Notes under the pieces: generated by a model
Told to the model about the DNA's origin: nothing
What the model saw: only the letters and a program-made list of their open reading frames with translations
The model's database searches: none
Source of the DNA: an uncultured bacterium
Lineage (GTDB): Bacteria > Actinomycetota > Coriobacteriia > Coriobacteriales > Eggerthellaceae
DNA length: 64,000 nt
Direction of reading: 5' to 3'
Assembly (NCBI GenBank): GCA_937890835.1
Contig: CALADF010000031.1
Coordinates: 1-64,000 of the forward strand
Shown here: positions 8,461 through 16,942 of the stretch, one piece after another
How the letters are laid out: every line of letters begins with the position of its first letter
Position numbering within the stretch: position 1 is the stretch's first letter
Translations under genes and position numbers: made by a program

Positions 8461-9711
8461 CTATCGTTCGTCGAGCGTTCGAACGCTGCGCGGCAGGTAA
8501 AGCAGCAGCGCGATGATCATGCATGCTATGCCGTCCACGATGAAAAACGGCGCGACGCCGATAGCGTCCGCAAGCGGGCCGCCGATAGCGATGCCGATGG
8601 GAGAGGTCAGTCCCATGAGCGCGGCGATGAACCCCATGGCGCGTCCGAGTTTCTCCTCGGGCACGTTTTTTTGCACAAGCGTGAGACTCGGTCCGTTTAT
8701 CCATGCGCAGGCCATGGCCATGAACGCGTTGAGCGCGGCGAACGCCCAAAAGCCTGTGCTCGGCAGAAAGCCGCATGCCGCAGTGGTTGCGCCGACGATG
8801 ACGCTCGACACGATGATGAGCCTGGCGAGCTTTTTGCCGCCGCCCCAGGCCATGATGATCGCCGAGCCGACGAGCATGCCGATGCCCCATGTTGCTTCGG
8901 CGATGGAGGCCATGTATCCGTCTCCGCCGAAGTGCTCGAGCGTCATAAGCGGATAGAGGGCGCCGAGCGGGGCGAACACCACCATCACCAAGGTGATGCC
9001 CAGAAGCAGGATGACGAGTCCCCTGTTCGAAGAGAACGCGCGCCATCCGTCGACGAGGTTCGCTATGACATGCTGCTTTTTCGCCGTCTCATCGTGGGTG
9101 ACGGGTATTTTCGCCAGCGTGAGTCCGGCGACCGCCGCCACAGCTCCGATGAAGTCGAGAAACATCACGGCCTGAAAACCGAGCGTCGTGTACAGGAATA
9201 TGCCGAACACGGGCGCGCCGATGCTCGCGGCGCTCGCAAGGGTTTGATCGAGCGTGTTGATGCGCACGAGATGCTTTTCCGGCACTAAATGCGGCATGGT
9301 CGCCATCATGGCGGGGCTGTGAAACGCCTGACCCGTCGCACGGGCGATGGTGAAGAGCAGCAGGAGCGGGATGTTCACCGATCCCGCAAGGATGGCGAAA
9401 CCAAGCCCGAGTGAGATGAGCCCGACGGCGCCGTCGGAGATGATCATGATGGCTTTACGGTTGTAACGGTCTGCGAGCACGCCGCCGAAAGGGGATATGA
9501 GACCGATGGGCAGGTATGCGCAGATGCTCGCAAGTGAGAGCAGTAGCGCGCTTGAGGTGTTCTCGGTGATGTACCACACGACGGCGAAGCTCGCCGCGTA
9601 GCTTGTGACGATGGATACGGCTTGACCTGCCCAGATGGCGCCGATAACGGCAAGCCAGTGCTGTTGGAGCGGATGCCCCGCCGCGTTGAGGGTGATTTCG
9701 CTGTCCTTCAT
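8461..9711 (-). CDS. MFS transporter, macrolide-efflux (MefA-like) type
   Basis: 416 residues with about 12 hydrophobic spans. The loop between spans 2 and 3 has GGVLADRYNRKAIMIISD, the MFS signature of the drug-exporter group that includes MefA-like and enterobactin-exporter-like proteins. ATG 9711 is chosen because GGAG lies about nine bases upstream; a TTG at 9735 is possible but lacks an SD. Convergent with uvrB and not in an operon. Substrate unknown; resistance to a particular drug should not be assumed. Confidence 0.85.
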   Translation of the reverse strand: MKDSEITLNAAGHPLQQHWLAVIGAIWAGQAVSIVTSYAASFAVVWYITENTSSALLLSLASICAYLPIGLISPFGGVLADRYNRKAIMIISDGAVGLISLGLGFAILAGSVNIPLLLLFTIARATGQAFHSPAMMATMPHLVPEKHLVRINTLDQTLASAASIGAPVFGIFLYTTLGFQAVMFLDFIGAVAAVAGLTLAKIPVTHDETAKKQHVIANLVDGWRAFSSNRGLVILLLGITLVMVVFAPLGALYPLMTLEHFGGDGYMASIAEATWGIGMLVGSAIIMAWGGGKKLARLIIVSSVIVGATTAACGFLPSTGFWAFAALNAFMAMACAWINGPSLTLVQKNVPEEKLGRAMGFIAALMGLTSPIGIAIGGPLADAIGVAPFFIVDGIACMIIALLLYLPRSVRTLDER

Positions 9712-9968
9712 TTTCTGAACTCCGTGTTTGGTCAAAAATGGTGTTGCTGCAGGGCTCGTGTGGGTGAGGATCGCTTTTCAAGCTGACGGGATGCTAGGCC
9801 GCGTTGCGATCGATGACCACTGCAATGGGTTGAGTAGTATACCATCGCTGTCAATCAGGTGACCTGCCTATCAGCTCGTCCCGGTCTGAGGTGCGATCCC
9901 GAATCCCTCGGAATCCCCTACAAGGCATGCCATGCAACCGCTAGCTTCCCCTGGCTTGGAGCGAAGTG
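9712..9968. other. Intergenic region between the MFS gene and the toxin-antitoxin promoter
   Basis: No gene or RNA element recognised. It should include the MFS promoter, but no strong box is visible. Confidence 0.4.
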
Positions 9969-9997
9969 TTGATTGTAATACTGTATTACGTTATAAT
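9969..9997 (+). promoter_or_regulatory. Toxin-antitoxin promoter with embedded operator
   Basis: TTGATT (9969-9974), a 17-base spacer, and TATAAT (9992-9997) form the best sigma-70-type promoter in the window. The spacer is filled by a perfect 15-base palindrome, GTAATAC-T-GTATTAC (9975-9989). A ribbon-helix-helix antitoxin bound there would block RNA polymerase, so autoregulation is very likely. Confidence 0.85.
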
Positions 9998-10047
9998 GAT
10001 TCTAGAACGAATAAGGGCAAGTGCCGACGTAAACGGAGGTGGTTTGG

Positions 10048-10308
10048 TTGGACGCCATGGTCACTGCTCGTGTTCCGGTGGAGGTGAAGGAACGCGTGGG
10101 GTCTATTCTCCGCGAGATGGGCTCGTCGCCGACGGAGCTTGTGAACGCGGCGTACGATTACGTCTTGAAGTATGGGAAGCTTCCCGACGTCGAGCGCGAG
10201 GATCCTCTCGTGATTAGGTTGACGCCTGAGCAGGTGAGCCAGTTGCGCTCGAGGCGAAGCCGATTTGCAAATCTTCTCAGCTCGATTGACGAGGCGGAAA
10301 GGAGCTGA
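10048..10308 (+). CDS. RelB/DinJ-like antitoxin (ribbon-helix-helix)
   Basis: 86 residues. The N-terminal VTARVPVEVKERVGSILREMG followed by SPTELVNAAYDYVLKYGKLP matches the RelB/DinJ DNA-binding half; the charged C-terminal half should wrap the toxin. The TTG start at 10048 lies eight bases after GGAGG; the GTG at 10039 overlaps that SD and the ATG at 10057 is far from it. The gene follows the promoter at 9969 and precedes a PIN-like toxin gene, an unusual pairing since RelB/DinJ normally partners RelE/YafQ folds. Confidence 0.8.
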   Translation: MDAMVTARVPVEVKERVGSILREMGSSPTELVNAAYDYVLKYGKLPDVEREDPLVIRLTPEQVSQLRSRRSRFANLLSSIDEAERS

Positions 10309-10315
10309 TGGCGCT

Positions 10316-10759
10316 TTGAGGTTGCTGCTTGATGACACGGTGCTGGTGGATTTCATAGGCGAGCGCCGTGAGACATGCGCCTGTCGAGACAAGTTGAACG
10401 CTCTGCAGATTACCGGGACGGCAGAACTGTGGACGACGGTGTTTTTTTACGAGCGACTGCTTGCCCGTCTTGAGCGCGAGCTACCTGAGCCGGATGCGAG
10501 AGGAGCCCTGATTTCAATGGCGGAGTTCGTCGAAGTGTGCTCGTTCGACGAGGAGGATATGATCGACGCGCTTTGGGACGAGAAGCCGTTTCTGCTTTCC
10601 ACTGCTCTGATCTGCGTGGGCAAGCTGAAGGCGGATTGCTTTATCACCTACGATGAGGATCTGATATCGCTCGCCCCCGAAAAAGCGTGTACGCCCGAAG
10701 GCTTTTTCGACGGGCTCGAAATAAAGCGGGGCATTGTCTTCGAACTCGTCGATTTTTAG
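10316..10759 (+). CDS. PIN-domain toxin, putative ribonuclease
   Basis: 147 residues from TTG 10316, eleven bases after GGAG. The N-terminus LLLDDTVLVDFIG carries acidic residues at the first PIN strand, and CVGKLKADCFITYDEDLI near the C-terminus fits the last conserved Asp region (the A-x-x-L-x-A-D-x-x-x-T-x-D pattern). PIN toxins cleave RNA with Mg2+. It starts eight bases after the antitoxin stop, a usual antitoxin-toxin order. Similarity is moderate, so the fold call is good but substrate is unknown. Confidence 0.72.
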   Translation: MRLLLDDTVLVDFIGERRETCACRDKLNALQITGTAELWTTVFFYERLLARLERELPEPDARGALISMAEFVEVCSFDEEDMIDALWDEKPFLLSTALICVGKLKADCFITYDEDLISLAPEKACTPEGFFDGLEIKRGIVFELVDF

Positions 10760-10782
10760 GCGCGTCGTCTTGTTCGCAGGGG

Positions 10783-11229
10783 TTACAGTCGGTCGGTGTC
10801 GAGAATGATGGTGAAGGGGCCGTCGTTCACCAACGATACGTTCATGTCGGCGCCGAATCTGCCCGTTTCCACCCGATTGACGTCGCGCTTCGCGCGCTCG
10901 ACGAAAGCTTCGTAGAGACGCTCGGCTTTGTCGGGTGCGCCTGCTTCGGTGAAAGAGGGTCGGTTGCCGCGCTTGCAGTTCGCGTAAAGCGTGAACTGCG
11001 AGACGACGAGGATCGAACCACTCACATCCGCAAGGGAGAGGTTCGTCTTTCCTTCGGCATCGTCGAAGATGCGCATTTTGAAGATCTTCGACCACAGCCG
11101 TTCGACTTCGGGTTCGTCGTCGTCTTGCCCGACGCCGAGCAGTATGAGAAAGCCTTTTTCGATTTCGCCGACGACTGATCCTTCGATGGAGACGGAGGCG
11201 CTTGTTACTCGCTGGATAACGGCGCGCAT
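10783..11229 (-). CDS. dtd: D-aminoacyl-tRNA deacylase
   Basis: 148 residues, normal for DTD. Removes D-amino acids (and Gly mischarged on tRNA-Ala) from tRNA. Family landmarks: N-terminal MRAVIQRVTSASVSI, the active-site strand VVSQFTLYAN, RGNRPSFTEAG, and the cross-subunit Gly-Pro motif in NDGPFTIIL. ATG 11229 has AAAGGA upstream. Divergent from recN, sharing a 133-bp promoter region. Confidence 0.95.
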   Translation of the reverse strand: MRAVIQRVTSASVSIEGSVVGEIEKGFLILLGVGQDDDEPEVERLWSKIFKMRIFDDAEGKTNLSLADVSGSILVVSQFTLYANCKRGNRPSFTEAGAPDKAERLYEAFVERAKRDVNRVETGRFGADMNVSLVNDGPFTIILDTDRL

Positions 11230-11362
11230 GGCAATCCTTTCGCTCAAATGACGGTTTTGGCAAGACGATAGCACAGCTGGTGTTCGAGACGGGTAAGATG
11301 ATCGCTGGCGCATCATACGATGCGGCGATGAATGTCGGGGGGCATGAGCGAGGAGTACTGTC

Positions 11363-12988
11363 GTGATCGATGAAATCCAGGTTGAGAATCTTGCGCTCAT
11401 ACGCAAGGCTTCGATGGCTCCTTCGGGCGCTCTGACCGTGTTGACCGGTGAAACCGGAGCCGGTAAGACCGCCCTGCTCACCGCTTGCAAGCTGCTCATG
11501 GGCTCGCGTGCAGATAAGAGTTCGATTCGCGAGGGGGCGGATGCGGCGCGCGTCGCGGGCAGGTTCTATCTTCCCTCCGATGATGGCGAGCGTGAGCTGG
11601 TTGCAACACGCAGCGTCTCCGTCGACGGGAGGTCTCGTGCGACCATCGACGGCTCGATGGCTTCCGCTTCCGAGCTTGCGAAGAAGATAGCGCCGAGCGT
11701 CGACCTTTGCGGGCAGCACGAGCACCAGCGTCTCATGAAGCCGGCGTCTCACGGGCCTTTGCTTGACGCGTGGGCGGCGGACGAGGTGGAGAAGCCGTTG
11801 GGAGAGTACCGCCGGGCATACGCCCAGGCGGTGGAGGCCCGGCGCGACTACGATCGCGTTCGCGAGGCGAGGAGCGCTTCCGAGGCTTCTCTCGATGAGG
11901 CTCGATTCACGTTGCGCCAAATCGACGGCGTGGGCTTGATCGAGGGGGAGTACGACGACCTCGTCTCTTATCTCGACAAGGCTGAGCATGCCGAGGTCCT
12001 CGCCCGTGCGGCGCATGGGGCTTACATCGGGCTTTCGGGGGAGGGCGCTGCGCTTGACGGCGTGAACGCTGCCATCGAATCACTCTCGGAAGGGGCGCGG
12101 TTCGACGCGAACCTCGCTGCGTTCGAGCAATCGCTTCGCGAGGCGAGCTACGTTCTCGAGGATGTTTCGAGGGAGATGCTCAGCTATCGCGATTCTGTCG
12201 AATACGACCCTGATGAGCTTGCGCGCTCCCAGGAGCGTCTTGCTGCGCTGCAGGGGCTCATGCGCTCCTACGGCCCGCGATATGAAGACGTCGTCGCTCG
12301 TCGCGAGGAAGCCGCCTCGTTGGTGTCTATGGTCGATGACGCCGACGAGCATGAACGGCGTGCGCAGCGCGTGCTCGAGGCGGCGGAGTCGCGCCTTGCC
12401 AAGGCTGCGGCATCGCTTCATGAGGCTCGGCTTGCAGCTGCTCCGCGCTTCTCCGAATCGGTGAGCAGCGTGATGTCCCGGCTCGAGATGGGCACGGCGA
12501 TGCTCACCTGTTCGGTTGAGCTTCTCCCCAGGGAGTCGTGGAGTGCGTCGGGCCCATCGAGCGTCGAGTTCTTCTTCCGACCGGGCGCCGGCATGAGCGA
12601 TCGGCCGTTAGCGCGTATCGCGTCGGGCGGTGAGATCAGCCGCGTGATGCTCGCCGTTCATGTGGTGCTCGGCGAGCGCGATGAGGTGTCCACGTTGGTG
12701 TTCGACGAGGTCGACGCGGGCGTGGGAGGGGCGACCGCCGTCGCGCTCGCCGCTGTGTTGTCAGATCTTGCGCGCACTCATCAGGTTATCGTCGTGACGC
12801 ATCTTCCCCAGGTGGCGGTCGTCGCCGACACGCATTACGTGGTCGAGAAGACGAAGGGCGATGCGCCCGAGACCTCGCTGCGCAGCGTATCGGGGGCGGA
12901 TCGCGAGGGGGAGATCGCGCGTATGCTATCGGGCTCGGTGACCGAAGCATCGCTCGCGCACGCGCGCGAGCTGCTTGAAGACGCATGA
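11363..12988 (+). CDS. recN: DNA repair protein RecN
   Basis: 541 residues. SMC-like ATPase used in double-strand-break repair. Walker A TGETGAGKTAL at residues ~30-40, Q-loop region VDLCGQHEHQRLM, a long central helical/coiled-coil part, signature RIASGGEISRVMLAV, Walker B TLVFDEVDAGVGG and H-loop VVTHLPQVA. GTG 11363 is used (GAGGAG upstream); the N-terminus MIDEIQVENLALI is typical. I found no clear SOS box in front, although recN is often LexA-controlled. Confidence 0.96.
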   Translation: MIDEIQVENLALIRKASMAPSGALTVLTGETGAGKTALLTACKLLMGSRADKSSIREGADAARVAGRFYLPSDDGERELVATRSVSVDGRSRATIDGSMASASELAKKIAPSVDLCGQHEHQRLMKPASHGPLLDAWAADEVEKPLGEYRRAYAQAVEARRDYDRVREARSASEASLDEARFTLRQIDGVGLIEGEYDDLVSYLDKAEHAEVLARAAHGAYIGLSGEGAALDGVNAAIESLSEGARFDANLAAFEQSLREASYVLEDVSREMLSYRDSVEYDPDELARSQERLAALQGLMRSYGPRYEDVVARREEAASLVSMVDDADEHERRAQRVLEAAESRLAKAAASLHEARLAAAPRFSESVSSVMSRLEMGTAMLTCSVELLPRESWSASGPSSVEFFFRPGAGMSDRPLARIASGGEISRVMLAVHVVLGERDEVSTLVFDEVDAGVGGATAVALAAVLSDLARTHQVIVVTHLPQVAVVADTHYVVEKTKGDAPETSLRSVSGADREGEIARMLSGSVTEASLAHARELLEDA

Positions 12989-13249
12989 GGGGAGCCTCCG
13001 CAGCTTTTGCCGATGGCGTGCCGAGGTGCGGTGCGTCATCGCATCGGGGCCATGGTGCGTTCTCGCATTCGGGCCGCGTTCGAGCTTTGACGCGTTCTCG
13101 GCGCGAGGGGGCGTCCCCCGCGGTCCTTGCCGTATGATTTGCGCCCCATTTGTTTCGAATGTGTGACATTTCGCGTTCTAGAGACCCATGCCTCGGGATT
13201 TCCATTGCGTCGATCGGCCGCTGTGCTAGAGTTCTTTTTGCAATTGAAT
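12989..13249. other. Spacer before the ECF operon leader
   Basis: No gene recognised. The sequence just before 13250 turns AT-richer (TTGCAATTGAATACC) and probably holds the operon promoter. Confidence 0.4.
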
Positions 13250-13545
13250 ACCTTAAACCGTTGAGGCGAAAGTCAAGCCATCATAAGCACTCACAGAGAG
13301 CGGGCGTAGCTGAGATTCCCGCAGGAACGCTGGTTGGTAAATGGATCGCCGAGGGAAAGGGGAAAGGCATGCGGCGGCTTTCCGCAGCGGGCTGAGTATC
13401 TGGACCGTGAGCCCGCGTTAGTGGCAGGACATGTGATGGCATGTTCGCGAGGGGACTCGTGTATACGGGTCAATTAAAGGTGGCACCGCAGATCTCTTCA
13501 AAGGGGACCTGTCCTTTAATCATAAGGACAGGTCCCCTTTTTTTG
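13250..13545 (+). promoter_or_regulatory. T-box leader of the ECF transporter operon, probably tryptophan-sensing
   Basis: The T-box core AAAGGTGGCACCGC is at 13476-13489. It is followed by a strong terminator: a 16-base stem 13501-13516 pairing with 13524-13539, then a T run. Upstream, AGAGAG and CTGAGA-type motifs fit Stem I. GAGTATC-TGG-ACC puts TGG (13401-13403) where the specifier codon would be, in a hairpin closed by GCGGGCT/AGCCCGC; TGG is the Trp codon. The T-box call is firm; the specifier assignment rests on pattern and on the TrpP-like gene that follows. Predicted effect: uncharged tRNA-Trp turns transcription on. Confidence 0.82.
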
Positions 13546-13657
13546 TTGACGCGCGCTTCCGGCAACTCGCTCGTTCACGCATCGGTCTTGAGGTAGACAG
13601 GTCCAGCCCGCTAGTCGGGCGCAAACGAAGGCGTGCGATCGCCGGAAGGGAAGAGAA

Positions 13658-14233
13658 ATGTCCGAGTCCAAAACAGCCGTCATGAACAAGCGCGTCGTCG
13701 CGGAGCGCGCAAATTCGTCGCTCGAGGTGCGCGATCTCATTTTGATCGCGGTCCTGCTCGCCGCAGGAGCGGTGCTCAAGCTCACCGTGTCGAGCTTTTT
13801 CAGCTTCGCGGGCATGAAGCCCAACTTCATCATCGCCATGTATTGCCTGGCCATCATCTTGGTGAAGCCGAAGGTGGGTCAGGCGGTCGTGATCGGCTTG
13901 CTGGCGGGGCTGATGTGCCAGATCCCCATGCTGAACGCTACGCCGTTCGTGAACATCGTCTCCGAGGTGCTCGGCGCGCTGGTTTGCGGTCTGCTTACGT
14001 TGGTGCCCATGAAGATCGCGGGCAAGGTCGATGCGAACCCGCTGGTCGCCACGTTCCTCTCGACGGTGGTTTCGGGTTGCTCCTTCGCGCTCATCGTCGG
14101 CGTCGCCCTCAACGGCTTGAGCCTGCCCGTCACGCTGGCGACATACGCCGTCATGGTGTTCGGCACGGCGGTCATCAACTGCGTTCTGGTTGCCGTTTTG
14201 ACGGTTCCTCTGCGCAAGGTTCTCAAGAAGTAG
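13658..14233 (+). CDS. ECF transporter S component, TrpP-like (tryptophan)
   Basis: 191 residues with about five or six hydrophobic spans. The segment GMKPNFIIAMYCLAIILVKP corresponds to the conserved GMKPDF region of TrpP tryptophan transporters, and FVNIVSEVLGALVCGLL to the later N-rich span. As S component it should bind substrate in the membrane and work with the next three genes. ATG 13658 follows GGAAGGGAAGAG. The T-box with a TGG codon upstream supports tryptophan as substrate. Confidence 0.82.
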   Translation: MSESKTAVMNKRVVAERANSSLEVRDLILIAVLLAAGAVLKLTVSSFFSFAGMKPNFIIAMYCLAIILVKPKVGQAVVIGLLAGLMCQIPMLNATPFVNIVSEVLGALVCGLLTLVPMKIAGKVDANPLVATFLSTVVSGCSFALIVGVALNGLSLPVTLATYAVMVFGTAVINCVLVAVLTVPLRKVLKK

Positions 14234-14326
14234 TGAGACGACGCCCCTGATTCCGCAGCGGGTAAGACCGCGTGTCGCCATCCGGCTGCGAACCTGGTTT
14301 CATCGAGAGAGGATGTGCCGCCTATC

Positions 14327-15166
14327 ATGATTGAAGTATCCGACATGAGCTTCAGGTATCGCGAAGGGGCGAGCTGCGCCGTCGCCGACGTGAATCTGCG
14401 TATTCCCGATGGCGCGTTCGTCGGCGTCACCGGCCCTGCGGGGTCGGGGAAGTCGACCCTTACCTACGCCTTGAACGGCATCGTGCCGCATTGCTATCCC
14501 GGCGATTTCTACGGGTCGGTGCGCATCGACGGCGTCGACACGGTCGATGCGGGTCTGTCCGATATATCGCGGCTGGTGGGAAGCGTCTGCCAGGATATCG
14601 ACAGCCAGATGGTGGCATCGGTCGTGGAGGACGAGGTGCTCTACGGCATGGAGAACTTCGGCGTGCCCAAGTCCGAGATAGAGAGCCGCTTGCAGCGCGT
14701 GCTCGAGGAAATGGGCATCGTCGACCTTCGCGATCGCACCATCGACAGTCTCTCGGGCGGGCAGAAGCAGAAGGTCGCCATCGCCTCGGTCATCGCGCTC
14801 GAGCCCCGCGTGCTGGTGCTCGACGAGCCGACGGCCGAGCTCGACCCGGCGTCTTCGATCGCCGTGTTCGATCTGCTGGCGCGTTATGCCGCCGAGCGTG
14901 GCATCAGCGTGGTGGTGGTCGAGCAGAAGATCGCCCTCTTGGCCCGCTATGCCGACACGATCATCGTCGTCGAAGACGGTCGCGTTCGTTGCGAGGGCGA
15001 ACCCCGGCAGGTCCTCGCGCATGCCGACGACCTGCTTGCGATAGGCGTGAACTGCCCGCGTTCGACGAGCCTCGTCGACAAATTTTGCTCTGCGGGCATA
15101 TACGATGGCGCCCCTGTTCGAAGCGTCGAGGAAGCGTGCGCGGTGTGCGAGGAGGTGATCGCATGA
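14327..15166 (+). CDS. ECF transporter ATPase, first subunit
   Basis: 279 residues. ABC ATPase of the energy-coupling module: Walker A GPAGSGKST, Q-loop VCQDIDSQM (ECF ATPases have this Q near 'DxQ'), signature LSGGQKQKVAIAS, Walker B RVLVLDEPTAELD, H-loop replaced by VVVVEQKIALL (Glu-Gln where His is common). ATG 14327 gives the usual MIEV start; a GTG at 14315 is an alternative because GAGAGAGG lies just before it. Stop overlaps the next start as ATGA. Confidence 0.9.
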   Translation: MIEVSDMSFRYREGASCAVADVNLRIPDGAFVGVTGPAGSGKSTLTYALNGIVPHCYPGDFYGSVRIDGVDTVDAGLSDISRLVGSVCQDIDSQMVASVVEDEVLYGMENFGVPKSEIESRLQRVLEEMGIVDLRDRTIDSLSGGQKQKVAIASVIALEPRVLVLDEPTAELDPASSIAVFDLLARYAAERGISVVVVEQKIALLARYADTIIVVEDGRVRCEGEPRQVLAHADDLLAIGVNCPRSTSLVDKFCSAGIYDGAPVRSVEEACAVCEEVIA

Positions 15167-16011
15167 TCACGTTCGACCATGTCTCTTACGAGGTGGAAGG
15201 GCGCACGATCATCGACGATGTGAGCTTTTGCATCGAGGCGGGCGAGTTCGTGTCGTTCGTGGGAACGAACGGGGCGGGGAAATCAACCACGATGCGCTTG
15301 ATCAACGGGTTGCTGAAGCCGACCTCGGGATGCGTGCGCACGGCCGGTCGGCTGACGAGCGAGACGAAATCCAGCGAGATCGCCCGCCGCGTGGGCTTTC
15401 TGTTTCAGAACCCGGATCGGCAGATTTGCTGCAACACGGTGCACGAGGAGCTGATGTTCGGTTTCATGGCGCAAAAGGCCGACCCGGACGTTGCGCGTCG
15501 GAGGGTGGACGCCATCGTCGAGCGTTTCGGCTTCCGACCCGATGCCGAGCCCTACCTTCTGAATCGGGGGACGCGGCAGCTGCTCGCCCTGGCCTCGGTC
15601 ATCGTCTGCGAGCCCGAGGTGGTCGTTCTCGACGAGCCCACCACGGGGTTGGATTATCGGGAATGCGAGAAGGTCATGGAGGCCGTCGAGGAACTTCACG
15701 AGCGCGGGACGACCATCGTCATGGTCTGCCATGACATGGAGGTCGTCTCAGATCACGCTCGGCGCGTCGTGGCCATGACCGAGGGACGCGTCATCGGCGA
15801 CGGGCCTGCGGGGGACGTTCTGCGTGATCGCGATATTCTGCGCCGCGCTCATCTGATGCCGCCTCAGATCATGCAGATCGGAATGGGTCTTGCGGCGCGC
15901 GGCGTCGTGGGCGAGACGTCCGCGGTTGCGCGTGCGTGCACGGTCGATGAGATGTTCGACGCTATCGTGGCGGCGCGTGACGAGACGCGAGCGGAGAGGG
16001 AGGTTCGCTGA
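15163..16011 (+). CDS. ECF transporter ATPase, second subunit, with degenerate signature
   Basis: 282 residues. Walker A GTNGAGKST, Q-loop FLFQNPDRQI, Walker B VVVLDEPTTGLD and H-loop VMVCHDMEV are intact. The ABC signature reads LNRGTRQLLALAS in place of LSGGQ, so one of the two ATP sites of the heterodimer is probably non-catalytic. Start ATG 15163 overlaps the first ATPase's stop by four bases. Together with the preceding ATPase it forms the motor for the TrpP-like S component. Confidence 0.9.
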   Translation: MITFDHVSYEVEGRTIIDDVSFCIEAGEFVSFVGTNGAGKSTTMRLINGLLKPTSGCVRTAGRLTSETKSSEIARRVGFLFQNPDRQICCNTVHEELMFGFMAQKADPDVARRRVDAIVERFGFRPDAEPYLLNRGTRQLLALASVIVCEPEVVVLDEPTTGLDYRECEKVMEAVEELHERGTTIVMVCHDMEVVSDHARRVVAMTEGRVIGDGPAGDVLRDRDILRRAHLMPPQIMQIGMGLAARGVVGETSAVARACTVDEMFDAIVAARDETRAEREVR

Positions 16012-16012
16012 C

Positions 16013-16771
16013 ATGGCGGGTTTTTTCGAGTACGTACCCGGCGATTCGCCGCTTCATCGCATGAACCCCGTGGCGAAGGCGGCGTGTGCGCTCATCATCT
16101 CGATCGCATGCTTTTGCACGGGCAGCGTGGTGTTCCTCGCGATGTTGATCGTCCTCGATTTCGCGCTCGCGGCAAGCTGCCGCATGATTCGAGAGACGCT
16201 CTCGCTCGCCCGCGCCGTCGCCGTCTTCTCGGCGGTGCTGGCCCTCATCGCGCTTCTGACCACGCCCGGGGGAGTGTTCGTCGTCGCGTTGCCGTGGGGC
16301 TACATCGGCGGCGAGGCGGTGCGCGCCGCCGAGTTGGTGATCATGCGGCTCGTCGCCTGCGCGGTGCCGCTTTTCCTTGTGATGTACGTCACGCAGCTGG
16401 CCGATTTGGCGAACACGTTCTGCAAGGTATTGCACGTTCCCTACAAGTATGCGTTCACCTTCACCTCCGCCGTGCGTTTCATCCCCGTGTTCATGAACGA
16501 CATGGCGGGCATCATGGAGGCGCAAACCGCTCGAGGCGTCGAGTTCGACGTGGGGCTGGCGCGCAAGCTGAGGCTGATGGTTTCTTTGTGCGTGCCCCTT
16601 CTGGTGTCGTCGGTGCGCAAGACGGGCTCTGCCGCCATCGCCGCGCAGGTACGCGGGTTCGAACTGCGCACGCCGGCGAGCGGGTTCAAGGAGTATCCGT
16701 TCTCGGCGCTCGACGGGGTGGCGTTCGCGGTGTCGTTTACGGTGCTGCTGATGGCGATCGCCGTGTTCTAG
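16013..16771 (+). CDS. ECF transporter T component (transmembrane coupling protein)
   Basis: 252 residues, about five spans plus the cytoplasmic coupling helices. The EcfT Ala-Arg-Gly signatures are seen as AQTARGVEF and AAQVRGFEL. N-terminus has the usual SPLHRMNPVAK. ATG 16013 is two bases after the ATPase stop with GGGAGG upstream. Completes a dedicated (group I) ECF operon of S-A-A-T order. Confidence 0.92.
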   Translation: MAGFFEYVPGDSPLHRMNPVAKAACALIISIACFCTGSVVFLAMLIVLDFALAASCRMIRETLSLARAVAVFSAVLALIALLTTPGGVFVVALPWGYIGGEAVRAAELVIMRLVACAVPLFLVMYVTQLADLANTFCKVLHVPYKYAFTFTSAVRFIPVFMNDMAGIMEAQTARGVEFDVGLARKLRLMVSLCVPLLVSSVRKTGSAAIAAQVRGFELRTPASGFKEYPFSALDGVAFAVSFTVLLMAIAVF

Positions 16772-16774
16772 GGC

Positions 16775-16823
16775 CGTTCAAGCGAAGCCGCCGTCGTGTT
16801 TTTTTGCCGTTTGCGCTTGAACG
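16775..16823. repeat. Inverted repeat after the ECF operon
   Basis: CGTTCAAGCG (16775-16784) and CGCTTGAACG (16814-16823) form a ten-base inverted repeat around a T7 run. May be part of a terminator or an operator for the next gene; the loop is long, so a simple terminator is doubtful. Confidence 0.4.
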
Positions 16824-16942
16824 AGAGGGCCGCCTTGGGGATTATAAACGGATGCGCATCGCCCTGAATTTGATCATCGACGCGCATCCGCGTTGCGCTT
16901 GGACGCTTTCGCGGGGCTTTGACGGACGGCGAAAGGCTACTT

